A DNA stretch of 64,000 nt from Streptococcus rubneri (GTDB lineage Bacteria > Bacillota > Bacilli > Lactobacillales > Streptococcaceae): NCBI RefSeq assembly GCF_004785935.1, contig NZ_SRRP01000001.1, positions 186,001 to 250,000 on the forward strand, read 5' to 3'. The position numbers were made by a program, and so were the translations under genes. Positions 32,929 to 40,838 of the stretch are shown here, one piece after another (position 1 is the stretch's first letter; each line of letters begins with the position of its first letter). Below the pieces are notes generated by a model. That model was not told the DNA's origin and searched no databases. It worked only from the letters and a program-made list of their open reading frames with translations.

Positions 32929-34836
32929 ATGATTATTTTACAAGCCAACAAAATTGAACGCTCTTTTGCAGGGGAGGTTCTTTTTGATAATATCAGCCTG
33001 CAAGTGGATGAACGGGACCGGATTGCCCTGGTCGGAAAGAATGGAGCTGGCAAGTCGACGCTCTTAAAAATCTTGGTGGGAGAAGAAGAGCCGACTTCTG
33101 GGGAAATCAATAAAAAACGGGACCTTTCCCTCTCTTATCTAGCTCAAGATAGCCGCTTTGAGTCATCCAATACCATCTACGATGAAATGCTCCATGTCTT
33201 TGACTCTCTCCGTAAGACGGAGAAAACTTTACGGCAGATGGAGCTTGAGATGGGGGAAAAAACTGGAGCTGACTTAGAAAAGCTCATGCAGGATTATGAC
33301 CGTCTATCGGAAGAATTCCGTCAGGCTGGTGGCTTCACCTATGAGGCAGATATCCGCGCTATTCTAAATGGCTTCAAGTTTGATGAGTCCATGTGGCAGA
33401 TGAAGATTGAAGAGCTGTCTGGTGGGCAAAATACCCGTCTGGCTCTGGCCAAGATGCTTTTAGAAAAACCAAATCTTTTGGTACTGGACGAGCCGACCAA
33501 CCACTTGGATATTGAGACCATTGCCTGGTTGGAAAACTACCTGGTCAATTATAGTGGGGCCCTTCTCATTGTCAGTCACGACCGCTATTTCCTAGATAAG
33601 GTCGCTACCATTACACTGGACTTGACCAAGCATTCTTTGGACCGCTATGTCGGCAATTACTCCAGCTTTGTGGAACAAAAAGAACAAAAGCTTCTGACCG
33701 AAGCCAAGAACTACGAGAAGCAACAAAAAGAAATAGCTGCTCTGGAAGACTTTGTCAATCGCAATTTGGTGCGGGCGTCGACCACCAAACGGGCCCAGTC
33801 TCGACGCAAGCAGTTGGAAAAAATGGAGCGTCTAGACAAGCCTGAAGCTGGGACCAAGTCTGCCCATATGACCTTCCATTCTGATAAGGCCTCTGGCAAT
33901 GTTGTTTTGACAGTAGAAGAGGCGGCTGTCGGCTATGATGATCAAATCCTGTCCGAGCCGATCAATCTGGATATCCGTAAGATGAATGCGGTCGCTATTG
34001 TAGGACCAAATGGGATCGGGAAATCTACTCTTATCAAGTCTATTGTCGGGCAGATTCCTTTCATCAAGGGGGAAGCCCGTTTTGGAGCCAATGTCGAGGT
34101 GGGCTACTATGACCAGACCCAAAGTAAACTAACCCCTCATAACAGTGTCTTGGATGAGCTCTGGAATGACTTTAAACTGACACCAGAAGTGGAAATTCGC
34201 AATCGCCTAGGAGCTTTCCTTTTCTCAGGGGACGATGTCAAGAAAACCGTCGGCATGCTGTCGGGAGGAGAGCGGGCGCGCCTGCTCTTAGCCAAGCTTT
34301 CTATGGAGAATAATAACTTCTTGATTCTAGATGAGCCGACCAACCACTTGGACATCGATAGCAAGGAAGTACTGGAAAATGCCTTGATTGATTTTGATGG
34401 GACCCTGCTCTTTGTCAGCCACGACCGCTACTTTATCAATCGGGTAGCGACCCAAGTCTTAGAACTCTCAGAAGAGGGCTCGACCCTTTATCTGGGAGAC
34501 TATGATTATTATCTGGAGAAAAAAGCAGAGTTAGAGGCCCTTGCTGCAGCGCAAGCAGAAGCTGAGCCCGCTTCTTCAACGGAAGAAGTCACCAGCAATG
34601 ATTATCACTTGCAAAAGCAAAATCAAAAGGAACTCCGCAAAATCACCCGTCGCATTGAGCAATTGGAAGCAGAGATGGAAGAGCTGGATCAAAAAATCCA
34701 AGCCATCACTGAGACCATGCATAGCACCAATGATGCAGCCGACTTAGTTCAACTCCAGAGTGACCTGGACCAACTGACTGTCCAGCAGGAAGCGGTCATG
34801 GAAGAGTGGGCAGAACTGTCAGAGCAGGTGGAATAG
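32929..34836 (+). CDS. ABC-F family ATPase (YdiF/Uup-like)
   Basis: A 635-residue soluble protein with two ABC domains and no membrane helices. Domain 1: GKNGAGKST, LSGGQNTRLALA, LLVLDEPTNHLD. Linker with basic helices (RNLVRASTTKRAQSRRKQLEK). Domain 2: GPNGIGKST, LSGGERARLLLA, FLILDEPTNHLD. A C-terminal coiled coil (RRIEQLEAEMEELDQKIQ) follows. ABC-F proteins act on the ribosome E site as translation factors or antibiotic-protection proteins; this one looks like a housekeeping type. The start is MIILQANKIERSF at 32929. A damaged copy of its 3' end follows at 34906-35017. Confidence 0.93.
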   Translation: MIILQANKIERSFAGEVLFDNISLQVDERDRIALVGKNGAGKSTLLKILVGEEEPTSGEINKKRDLSLSYLAQDSRFESSNTIYDEMLHVFDSLRKTEKTLRQMELEMGEKTGADLEKLMQDYDRLSEEFRQAGGFTYEADIRAILNGFKFDESMWQMKIEELSGGQNTRLALAKMLLEKPNLLVLDEPTNHLDIETIAWLENYLVNYSGALLIVSHDRYFLDKVATITLDLTKHSLDRYVGNYSSFVEQKEQKLLTEAKNYEKQQKEIAALEDFVNRNLVRASTTKRAQSRRKQLEKMERLDKPEAGTKSAHMTFHSDKASGNVVLTVEEAAVGYDDQILSEPINLDIRKMNAVAIVGPNGIGKSTLIKSIVGQIPFIKGEARFGANVEVGYYDQTQSKLTPHNSVLDELWNDFKLTPEVEIRNRLGAFLFSGDDVKKTVGMLSGGERARLLLAKLSMENNNFLILDEPTNHLDIDSKEVLENALIDFDGTLLFVSHDRYFINRVATQVLELSEEGSTLYLGDYDYYLEKKAELEALAAAQAEAEPASSTEEVTSNDYHLQKQNQKELRKITRRIEQLEAEMEELDQKIQAITETMHSTNDAADLVQLQSDLDQLTVQQEAVMEEWAELSEQVE

Positions 34837-34904
34837 ATGGAAGATTTAGGCAAAGTTTTTCGTGAATTTCGAATCAGTAAAAATTATTCATTGAAAGAAG
34901 CTGC
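34837..34904 (+). pseudogene. Orphan 5' fragment of an rgg-type regulator gene
   Basis: About 68 bases starting MEDLGKVFREFRISKNYSLK, differing from the 5' end of the intact regulator gene at 35406 by only a few third-position bases. The match stops at 34904 and the frame runs into TGA at 34915. It begins directly after the ABC-F stop codon. Confidence 0.9.
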
Positions 34905-34905
34905 A

Positions 34906-35017
34906 GACCACCAATGAAACCGGCGAACTCATGGAGAGCCAGTAGCAAATCGACCAGCTGACTGCCACCTAAGAAGAAGCCATGCTAGAATGGGAAGAAT
35001 TAGCGGAGAAAGTGTAG
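34906..35017 (+). pseudogene. Decayed 3' end of a second ABC-F gene
   Basis: Matches the last ~37 codons of the ABC-F gene (STNDAADLVQLQSDLDQLTV...AELSEQVE) as TNETGELMESQ*QIDQLTAT*EEAMLEWEELAEKV*, with two in-frame stops. Divergence is much larger than for the adjacent rgg fragment, so this piece is an old paralogue or a foreign allele. Confidence 0.85.
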
Positions 35018-35044
35018 TTTTCTAATTTGCCTAAGGAGAACATT

Positions 35045-35401
35045 ATGACGACTGAAAATGATTGGTTTATGAAGCAGATTAAAGGTGTAGCCGATATAAT
35101 TGGTACAACTTTGCGCCTACAGATTCAGAATTTAGATTTGGGGCAGTACGAGGATGAGGAAGGAAAACTCATCAACGGGAATCACTATCTTCAGCAAGTT
35201 TTAGAAGAGTAGCGCTTTGCAGAGGCCATTTCTTTTGTTGAAGAGCAGATGAAACGCCTACCTCTTCATCAGTATGATCTATTGGTTGATTGGCTGATTT
35301 CTTACTTAAGACAATTAGATTTTTCCGTTAAAGAAGAACATGGATTCTACGAAGGATACTTGCAAGAGTTAGAAAGGTACTTAAAGGAATTTAAGTGGTA
35401 A
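35045..35401 (+). pseudogene. DUF6483-like gene with an in-frame amber codon
   Basis: A 119-codon frame starting MTTENDWFMKQIKGVADIIG with an AAGGAGA site. Codon 56 is TAG (35210-35212); the frame then runs on open for 62 codons (RFAEAISFVEEQMKRLPLHQ...) to TAA. The DWFMxQI start recalls DUF6483 proteins, of unknown function, from memory. Probably inactivated by one base change; a 55-residue N-terminal peptide could still be made. Confidence 0.75.
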
Positions 35402-35405
35402 TCAA

Positions 35406-36278
35406 ATGGAAGATTTAGGCAAAGTTTTTCGTGAATTTCGAATCAGCAAAAATTATTCGTTAAAAGAAGCTGCGGGAGAAGCTTGCTCGACCTCCCAGTT
35501 ATCCCGTTTTGAATTGGGGGAGTCGGATCTTGCTACGTCTCGCTTCTTTGAGATATTAGACAATATCCATGTGTCGATTGAAAATTTTATGGATAAGGCT
35601 AGAAATTTCCAACACCATGAGCATGTGGCCTTGATGGCTCAGATTATTCCGCTTTACTATGCAAATGATATTGCTGGTTTTCAAAGGCTTCAAGGAGAAC
35701 AACTTGAAAAGGCTAAACGCTCGACCAATCCCCTCTATTTTGAATTGAACTGGATTTTGTTACAAGGGCTGATTTGCCAGAGAGATGCCAGCTACACGAT
35801 GAAGCAAAGTGATCTGGAAAAGGTGGCAGATTATCTCTTTCAAACGGAAGAATGGACCATGTATGAGTTGATCCTCTTTGGCAATCTTTATAGCTTTTAT
35901 GATGTGGATTATGTCACTCGGCTTGGTAGAGAAGTGATGGAGCGGGAAGATTTCTACAAGGAAATTGGTCGCCATCGAAAACTGGTCTTGATTCTAGCCC
36001 TCAATTGTTACCAGCATTGTTTAGAACACCGTTCTTTTGAAAATGCTAGTTATTTTGAAGTCTACGTGGATAAAATTATTGGCAAGAGCATCAAACTCTA
36101 CGAACGCAATGTCTTTCATTATCTCAAGGGATTTGCTCTCTATCAGAAGGGGCAAACAGAAGAAGGGCGTCAGCAAATGCAAGAGGTTATGCATATTTTT
36201 GATGTGCTAGGTCTTCCAGAGCAGGTAGCTTACTATCAAGAACACTATGATAAATTTGTAATAGATGAATGTTCCTAA
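35406..36278 (+). CDS. Rgg/GadR/MutR-type transcriptional regulator
   Basis: A 290-residue regulator with an N-terminal XRE helix-turn-helix (LGKVFREFRISKNYSLKEAA, STSQLSRFELGESDLATSRF) and a C-terminal helical repeat domain as in RRNPP regulators, which often bind short signalling peptides. I found no obvious SHP peptide gene beside it. It lies 25 bases upstream of the first MFS gene and probably controls both transporter genes; the activity and ligand are inference. ATG at 35406. Confidence 0.88.
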   Translation: MEDLGKVFREFRISKNYSLKEAAGEACSTSQLSRFELGESDLATSRFFEILDNIHVSIENFMDKARNFQHHEHVALMAQIIPLYYANDIAGFQRLQGEQLEKAKRSTNPLYFELNWILLQGLICQRDASYTMKQSDLEKVADYLFQTEEWTMYELILFGNLYSFYDVDYVTRLGREVMEREDFYKEIGRHRKLVLILALNCYQHCLEHRSFENASYFEVYVDKIIGKSIKLYERNVFHYLKGFALYQKGQTEEGRQQMQEVMHIFDVLGLPEQVAYYQEHYDKFVIDECS

Positions 36279-36303
36279 ATAAGGGAGAGATAAGGGAGAT
36301 TTT

Positions 36304-37482
36304 ATGAACCGACATGCGGTCCAATTAATTAGTCGTGGAGCGATTACCAAAATTGGAAATATGCTCTATGATTATGGGAATAGTGTCTGGCTGGCCTCAA
36401 TGGGGACTATAGGAAAGACGGTATTAGGAATCTATCAGATTTCTGAGTTAGTGACAGGGATCCTCGTGAATCCTTTTGGAGGGGTGATTTCAGACCGTTT
36501 TTCCCGTCGCAAGATTTTGATGACGACCGACTTGGTGTGTGGTCTCCTGTGTTTGGCGATTTCTTTTATCAGAAATGATCGTTGGATGATTGCGGCTCTG
36601 ATTGTTGCTAATATTGTTCAGGCCATTGCCTTTGGTTTTTCTCGACCTGCCAATAAAGCCATTATTACAGAAGTTGTGGAGAAAGAAGAGATTGTAACCT
36701 ATAATGCGCACTTGGAGCTGGTCTTACAAGTTGTTAGTGTCAGTTCTCCCGTGTTTTCTTTCCTAGTTCTACAATTTGCCAGTCTCCATGCGACCCTCTT
36801 ACTAGATGCGCTGACCTTTTTCATTGCCTTTGTCCTAGTGGCATTCCTTCCGAAAGAAGTAGCAAAGGTTCAAGAAAAGAAACAGTTTACGGGGAAAGAT
36901 ATTTTTTCTGATATCAAGGAGGGGTTAGACTATATCTGGCATCAGAAAGACATTTTCTTTCTCTTGTTGGTAGCTTCCGGCGTTAATTTCTTTTTTGCGG
37001 CTTTTGAGTTTTTACTTCCATTTTCCAATCGACTCTACGGGGGCAAGGGGGCTTATGCGACCATCTTAACATTGGGAGCTATTGGATCTATTCTAGGAGC
37101 ACTTGTTGCCAATAAAATTACATCAAGTATGAAAATTCTCCTGTTTTTACTTATCATGGCAGGTGTAGGAGTGTTCATGATGGGCTTGCCTCTTCCGACT
37201 TATCTTTCCTTGTCGGGAAATCTGGTCTGTGAATTTTTTGTGACCATTTTCGACATTCACGTTTTTACTCAAGTGCAAACCAAGGTGGAAGATGATTATC
37301 TGGGGAGAGTCTTGAGTACGATTTATACTTTGGCTGTTCTCTTTATGCCCATCGCCAAAGGTTTGATGACTTGGTTGCCAAGTGTCCGAGTAGAATCCTT
37401 TCTCCTGATTGGAGCTGGAGTTATTCTCTTTTCACTCTTGGCTCAGCTAGTAGCTAAGCAGCTTCAATCAAAAGAACAGTAG
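36304..37482 (+). CDS. MFS transporter, Mef-like (DHA3 group), copy 1
   Basis: A 392-residue protein with about 12 membrane helices. The loop 2-3 motif GVISDRFSRRKILM is the MFS signature. The fold resembles MefA-like exporters (DHA3), whose known members export macrolides; substrate here unknown. Starts MNRHAVQLISRGAITKIGNM with AAGGGAGA upstream. It follows the Rgg-type regulator by 25 bases and is followed by a close paralogue, so the pair arose by tandem duplication. Confidence 0.9.
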   Translation: MNRHAVQLISRGAITKIGNMLYDYGNSVWLASMGTIGKTVLGIYQISELVTGILVNPFGGVISDRFSRRKILMTTDLVCGLLCLAISFIRNDRWMIAALIVANIVQAIAFGFSRPANKAIITEVVEKEEIVTYNAHLELVLQVVSVSSPVFSFLVLQFASLHATLLLDALTFFIAFVLVAFLPKEVAKVQEKKQFTGKDIFSDIKEGLDYIWHQKDIFFLLLVASGVNFFFAAFEFLLPFSNRLYGGKGAYATILTLGAIGSILGALVANKITSSMKILLFLLIMAGVGVFMMGLPLPTYLSLSGNLVCEFFVTIFDIHVFTQVQTKVEDDYLGRVLSTIYTLAVLFMPIAKGLMTWLPSVRVESFLLIGAGVILFSLLAQLVAKQLQSKEQ

Positions 37483-37533
37483 GGATCCTTTTATAAAATT
37501 GTAATTTATTAATTTTCCCAAATAGGGGACAAA

Positions 37534-37557
37534 ATGAAAACCTCTTTCATGAACTGA
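37534..37557 (+). CDS. Possible 7-codon leader peptide before MFS copy 2
   Basis: ATG AAA ACC TCT TTC ATG AAC TGA (MKTSFMN) with AGGGG six bases upstream. It occupies the left arm of the hairpin at 37537-37588. Such a peptide could couple ribosome position to the hairpin, as in efflux-gene attenuators, but so short a frame may be chance. Confidence 0.3.
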   Translation: MKTSFMN

Positions 37558-37591
37558 TACAATAGTTTCAGAAAATGAAGGAGGTTTTTTT
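37537..37591 (+). terminator. Terminator-like hairpin that covers the ribosome site of MFS copy 2
   Basis: AAAACCTCTTTCAT (37537-37550) pairs with ATGAAGGAGGTTTT (37575-37588), one G-U pair, then a T run to 37591. The AAGGAGG ribosome site of the next gene lies in the right arm and the ATG comes right after the T run. A TACAAT -10-like hexamer (37558-37563) lies in the loop. Confidence 0.75.
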
Positions 37592-38770
37592 ATGAATCGA
37601 CACGCAGTCCAATTAATTGCTCGTGGGGCGATCAATAGAATGGGAAATATGCTCTATGATTATGGGAACAGTGTCTGGCTGGCCTCGATGGGGACTATAG
37701 GAAAGACAGTGTTGGGGATTTATCAAATTTCTGAACTTGTCACCTCCATTCTAGTCAATCCATTTGGAGGCGTGATCTCAGACCGTTTTTCCCGTCGCAA
37801 GATTTTGATGACGACCGACTTGGTGTGTGGTCTTCTTTGTTTGGCGATTTCTTTTATCAGGAACGATCGTTGGATGATTGCAGCCCTGATTGTTGCCAAT
37901 ATTGTTCAGGCCATTGCCTTTGCATTTTCTCGTACGGCCAACAAAGCCATCATCACTGAGGTCGTAGAGAAGGACGAGATTGTGACCTATAATGCCCGCT
38001 TGGAGTTGGTCTTACAGGTTGTCGGTGTTAGCTCACCTGTGTTCTCTTTCCTTGTTTTACAATTTGCCAGTCTCCATGCTACCCTCTTACTAGATGCGCT
38101 GACCTTTTTCATCGCCTTTGTCCTAGTGGCATTCCTTCCGAAAGAAGAAGCCAAAGTTCAAGAAAAGAAAGGGCTTACGGGAAAAGATATTTTTTCGGAT
38201 ATCAAGGATGGATTGCACTATATCTGGCATCAGAAAGAGATTTTCTTCCTTCTCTTGGTGGCTTCCAGCGTCAATTTCTTTTTTGCAGCTTTTGAGTTTT
38301 TACTTCCATTTTCCAATCGACTCTACGGGGTCAAGGGCGCTTATGCGACCCTCTTAACTTTGGGGGCTATTGGCTCCATCATCGGAGCCTTGATTGCTAA
38401 TAAATTTAAATCAAGCATGGAGATGCTTCTCTTCTTATTGATTTTAACAGGAGTGGGAGTGTTCATGATGGGCTTGCCCCTTCCGCATCTTCTTTCCTTT
38501 TCTGGAAATTTGGTCTGTGAACTCTTTATGACGATTTTTAACATCCACTTTTTTACCCAGGTTCAAACCAAGGTAGAAGGAGACTATCTGGGCAGGGTCT
38601 TAAGCACCATTTTTACCCTAGCCATTCTCTTTATGCCCATCGCAAAAGGCTTGATGACCTGGTTACCTAGTGTTCGAGTAGAATCCTTTCTCCTGATTGG
38701 AGCTGGTGTTATTCTACTCTCAGTGATTGCATCAGTCTATGCTAAACGATTTAGTCATATTCCTGTTTAG
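37592..38770 (+). CDS. MFS transporter, Mef-like (DHA3 group), copy 2
   Basis: A 392-residue paralogue of the preceding protein; most residues are identical (e.g. GVISDRFSRRKILMTTDLVC), with changes mainly in the helices near residues 250-330 and the C-terminal tail (YAKRFSHIPV against AKQLQSKEQ). Both copies keep a full-length frame, so both are probably functional, perhaps with different substrates or as a heteromer. Expression is probably set by the hairpin in its leader. Confidence 0.9.
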   Translation: MNRHAVQLIARGAINRMGNMLYDYGNSVWLASMGTIGKTVLGIYQISELVTSILVNPFGGVISDRFSRRKILMTTDLVCGLLCLAISFIRNDRWMIAALIVANIVQAIAFAFSRTANKAIITEVVEKDEIVTYNARLELVLQVVGVSSPVFSFLVLQFASLHATLLLDALTFFIAFVLVAFLPKEEAKVQEKKGLTGKDIFSDIKDGLHYIWHQKEIFFLLLVASSVNFFFAAFEFLLPFSNRLYGVKGAYATLLTLGAIGSIIGALIANKFKSSMEMLLFLLILTGVGVFMMGLPLPHLLSFSGNLVCELFMTIFNIHFFTQVQTKVEGDYLGRVLSTIFTLAILFMPIAKGLMTWLPSVRVESFLLIGAGVILLSVIASVYAKRFSHIPV

Positions 38771-38811
38771 AGAGAAGGCTACAATATTTTACAGGAAATA
38801 CCAGGTTAAAG

Positions 38812-38846
38812 ACCTTGAAAAGGTAGACTTTTTCAAGGTTTTTTTT
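38812..38846 (+). terminator. Terminator of the MFS pair
   Basis: ACCTTGAAAA, loop GGTAGAC, TTTTTCAAGGT and a long T run. Confidence 0.9.
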
Positions 38847-38922
38847 CATGGCGAGACCTCTTAGAAAGTTGACTCTTCCGTATTTAGTTTGATGGAAGGG
38901 AGGTTTAGAAAAGAGTAAAAAA

Positions 38923-39116
38923 GAAAACCTATTTTGGGAAAGTAATTTCCGGTTCCTATCCTGAGCTTTTTCTGGTAAAATCTAAATAAGTGATGCCTTA
39001 CTAGAGATGGTTAGCTTCCCAGTCTATCCGACTGGAGTAGTTTTGTCCAATCTTTTTATAGCATAAGTTCTCTTGTTTTGAGAATCATGCCTTCTAATTC
39101 ATTTTAGCTAGTTTGG
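38923..39116 (+). repeat. Duplicated fbp promoter/leader, upstream copy
   Basis: Aligns over its length with 40637-40829, the region before intact fbp (GAAAACCT...TTTTTCTGGTAAAAT...AAGTTCTCTTGTTTTGAGAA...TAGTTTGG), with roughly three-quarters identity. It keeps the extended -10 TGGTAAAAT (38974-38981) and a CCAGTC-TATCC-GACTGG hairpin, so it may still drive transcription into 39368. Confidence 0.85.
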
Positions 39117-39213
39117 CAGTTGACCATTTTCATGTTGTGGGGAATATATGATAGGGACCCGGCAAGGACTTGATTATGAGTCGCTTGATAGCCTTTCGTT
39201 CTAGGGATATGAT
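39117..39213 (+). pseudogene. Internal fragment of fbp, decayed
   Basis: Matches 41396-41494 inside fbp (TTCATGTTGTGGGG...ATATGATAGGG...CGCTTGATAGCCTTTCGTTC), the part that encodes the GDIYDRG metal motif. It is joined straight to the duplicated leader, skipping about 565 bases of fbp, and contains stop codons. The stretch 39214-39360 shows nothing I recognise. Confidence 0.85.
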
Positions 39214-39367
39214 CAATCGATTCTTTTATTAAGTTTAGTTGAAAATGAGAAGGAGATGGTCTTGTTTGACTAACGAGAAGTAGACCATGTATACTTGTCA
39301 CCAGAAGGGATGAAGTTTCCTTGGGACCGGTTTGCTAGTTCTTCATCAGATAAGAAGGAAAATGTAA

Positions 39368-40345
39368 ATGAATAAAAATGTATTTAGAAGATCATTAGGA
39401 ATTTGGTTATTGGTGATAGGATTGCTGGTTTATAGCTATTTTCAGGCAATACCAGGTTTACATTCCCTTGAGCCCCCTCAAAAATTGTATAAGCAAGGCT
39501 TCGTTTATAAGTCGAAAGATAGTGAGGATGTTTTGGCAGTAAAAGTATTGGACATAGATCTAATTCCAGTTAAAACAGATGAGGCCCAATACTTTTTAAT
39601 TAAGCATGAATATGGCGTTACGGCCATGAAGGCAACTTATCATACGGTCTATTCATTGCTTCAAATGAAAGCTAGATTTCCTAATCAAGATAACCCACTA
39701 GAATCAGGTGGATTCTATCTAAGTGTTATAGTGATTCCTGAGGTGGAAAAAAGACGGAAAAAAAGTGACGTGGTTCATATTAGTCAGTCTTTTAAACAAA
39801 GGCTTGAAGAAAAATTCCATCAAAGTGCTCTCTCAAAAGGTAATTCTAGTATCGACTTGACTCATCTTCTAAAATCAATGCAAGAGGAAAGTCGGGTGAA
39901 TTTATTTGCCAAGCCTGTATTTATTGCCCTTGTTGCTTTCTTCTTTACCTTAAAGGCTATCAGTCTGATGTTTCGACTGCGCAGGAAGTTTAGACGGTTT
40001 GATTCCTTATTTCCAGCCTATGCCTCTCATACAGACCAATTGATTAAAGATGCGGACTATAGTGACAAAAAACTGGAACTCCTTGTGCACCAGGGCATTC
40101 TCGTATTTTATGGTATGGATTTTGAAATACTGCCAGTAGATGACATTGAAGAAATCAAACTGTTTAGGGTTCGTAGAAAGAGTTTTTATCGCTACAAGAT
40201 GAAGATTATCTTTTATTCAAGTCGCCGGCCTTATGTTTTTGAAATTAAAAAAAGATATATAGAAGCTTATTATCCCTTCATCAAGTATTTGAGAAGTCTT
40301 GCACCAATCGTTGTTGAAGATGGATGGAAGATGAATTACAGGTAA
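39368..40345 (+). CDS. Unrecognised two-helix membrane protein
   Basis: A 325-residue protein I cannot assign. It has an N-terminal membrane helix (LGIWLLVIGLLVYSYFQAI), an extracellular-looking region of about 150 residues, a second helix (FIALVAFFFTLKAISLMF), then a basic cytoplasmic part (RLRRKFRRF) and a C-terminal domain rich in beta strands. ATG at 39368 with AAGAAGGA upstream. It sits between the two fbp leader copies and has its own terminator, so it may be read from the duplicated fbp promoter. Confidence 0.75.
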   Translation: MNKNVFRRSLGIWLLVIGLLVYSYFQAIPGLHSLEPPQKLYKQGFVYKSKDSEDVLAVKVLDIDLIPVKTDEAQYFLIKHEYGVTAMKATYHTVYSLLQMKARFPNQDNPLESGGFYLSVIVIPEVEKRRKKSDVVHISQSFKQRLEEKFHQSALSKGNSSIDLTHLLKSMQEESRVNLFAKPVFIALVAFFFTLKAISLMFRLRRKFRRFDSLFPAYASHTDQLIKDADYSDKKLELLVHQGILVFYGMDFEILPVDDIEEIKLFRVRRKSFYRYKMKIIFYSSRRPYVFEIKKRYIEAYYPFIKYLRSLAPIVVEDGWKMNYR

Positions 40346-40377
40346 AGGGATTGGGGCTGATAATCTACAAATAATCC

Positions 40378-40420
40378 TAAAAAGTGACTCGAGGCAGGTG
40401 ATGGTGCTTCGAGTCTTTTT
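40378..40420 (+). terminator. Terminator of the 39368 gene
   Basis: AAAAAGTGACTCGA pairs with TCGAGTCTTTTT around a 14-base loop, with a T tract. Confidence 0.88.
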
Positions 40421-40636
40421 GTCTCATCTATCTTTTTCTGGCTAAAAAAATGAGAGAGGAATCATACATTCTGATTAAAAGCGAACAGAGGAATCCTGAA
40501 CTCCTAGAATCAATTAGTGGCTCTTGGGAAAAGTAGCATGAGATTTTCAAGGACCTCTTTCAAGCTAAAATCTTGCTGAATTGATGTAAGTCTATGAGGC
40601 GTATATCTGTACTCTATGTGAAGGAGAGTTAGATGA

Positions 40637-40829
40637 GAAAACCTGTTTTCGGAAAGCAATTTCAGGTCTCTTTTCCTATCTTTTTCTGGTAAAATAAAAA
40701 TAAGTGATGTCATACCATCAATGATGAGCTTCTCAGTCAATCGAACTGGTGAGGCTTTCTTCATTCTTTTTTAGTAGAAGTTCTCTTGCTTTGAGAATCA
40801 TATCTTCTAATTCGTTTTAGCCAGTTTGG
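40637..40829 (+). promoter_or_regulatory. Promoter and leader of fbp (downstream copy of the repeat)
   Basis: Extended -10 TGGTAAAAT (40687-40695) with a leader of about 135 bases holding small hairpins (CAGT...ACTG; GTTCTC...GAGAAT) shared with the copy at 38923-39116. AGTTTGGAGGGG supplies the ribosome site. The preceding 40421-40636 shows no gene. Confidence 0.6.
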
Positions 40830-40838
40830 AGGGGACAA

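Noticed and set aside
36279-36303. Peptide pheromone (SHP) gene near the Rgg-type regulator
   Set aside because: The gap is too short and no hydrophobic 15-30 residue frame with a ribosome site was seen on either side.
40510-40764. 84-codon minus-strand frame before fbp
   Set aside because: It covers the duplicated fbp leader, has no good ribosome site, and is not open in the upstream copy.
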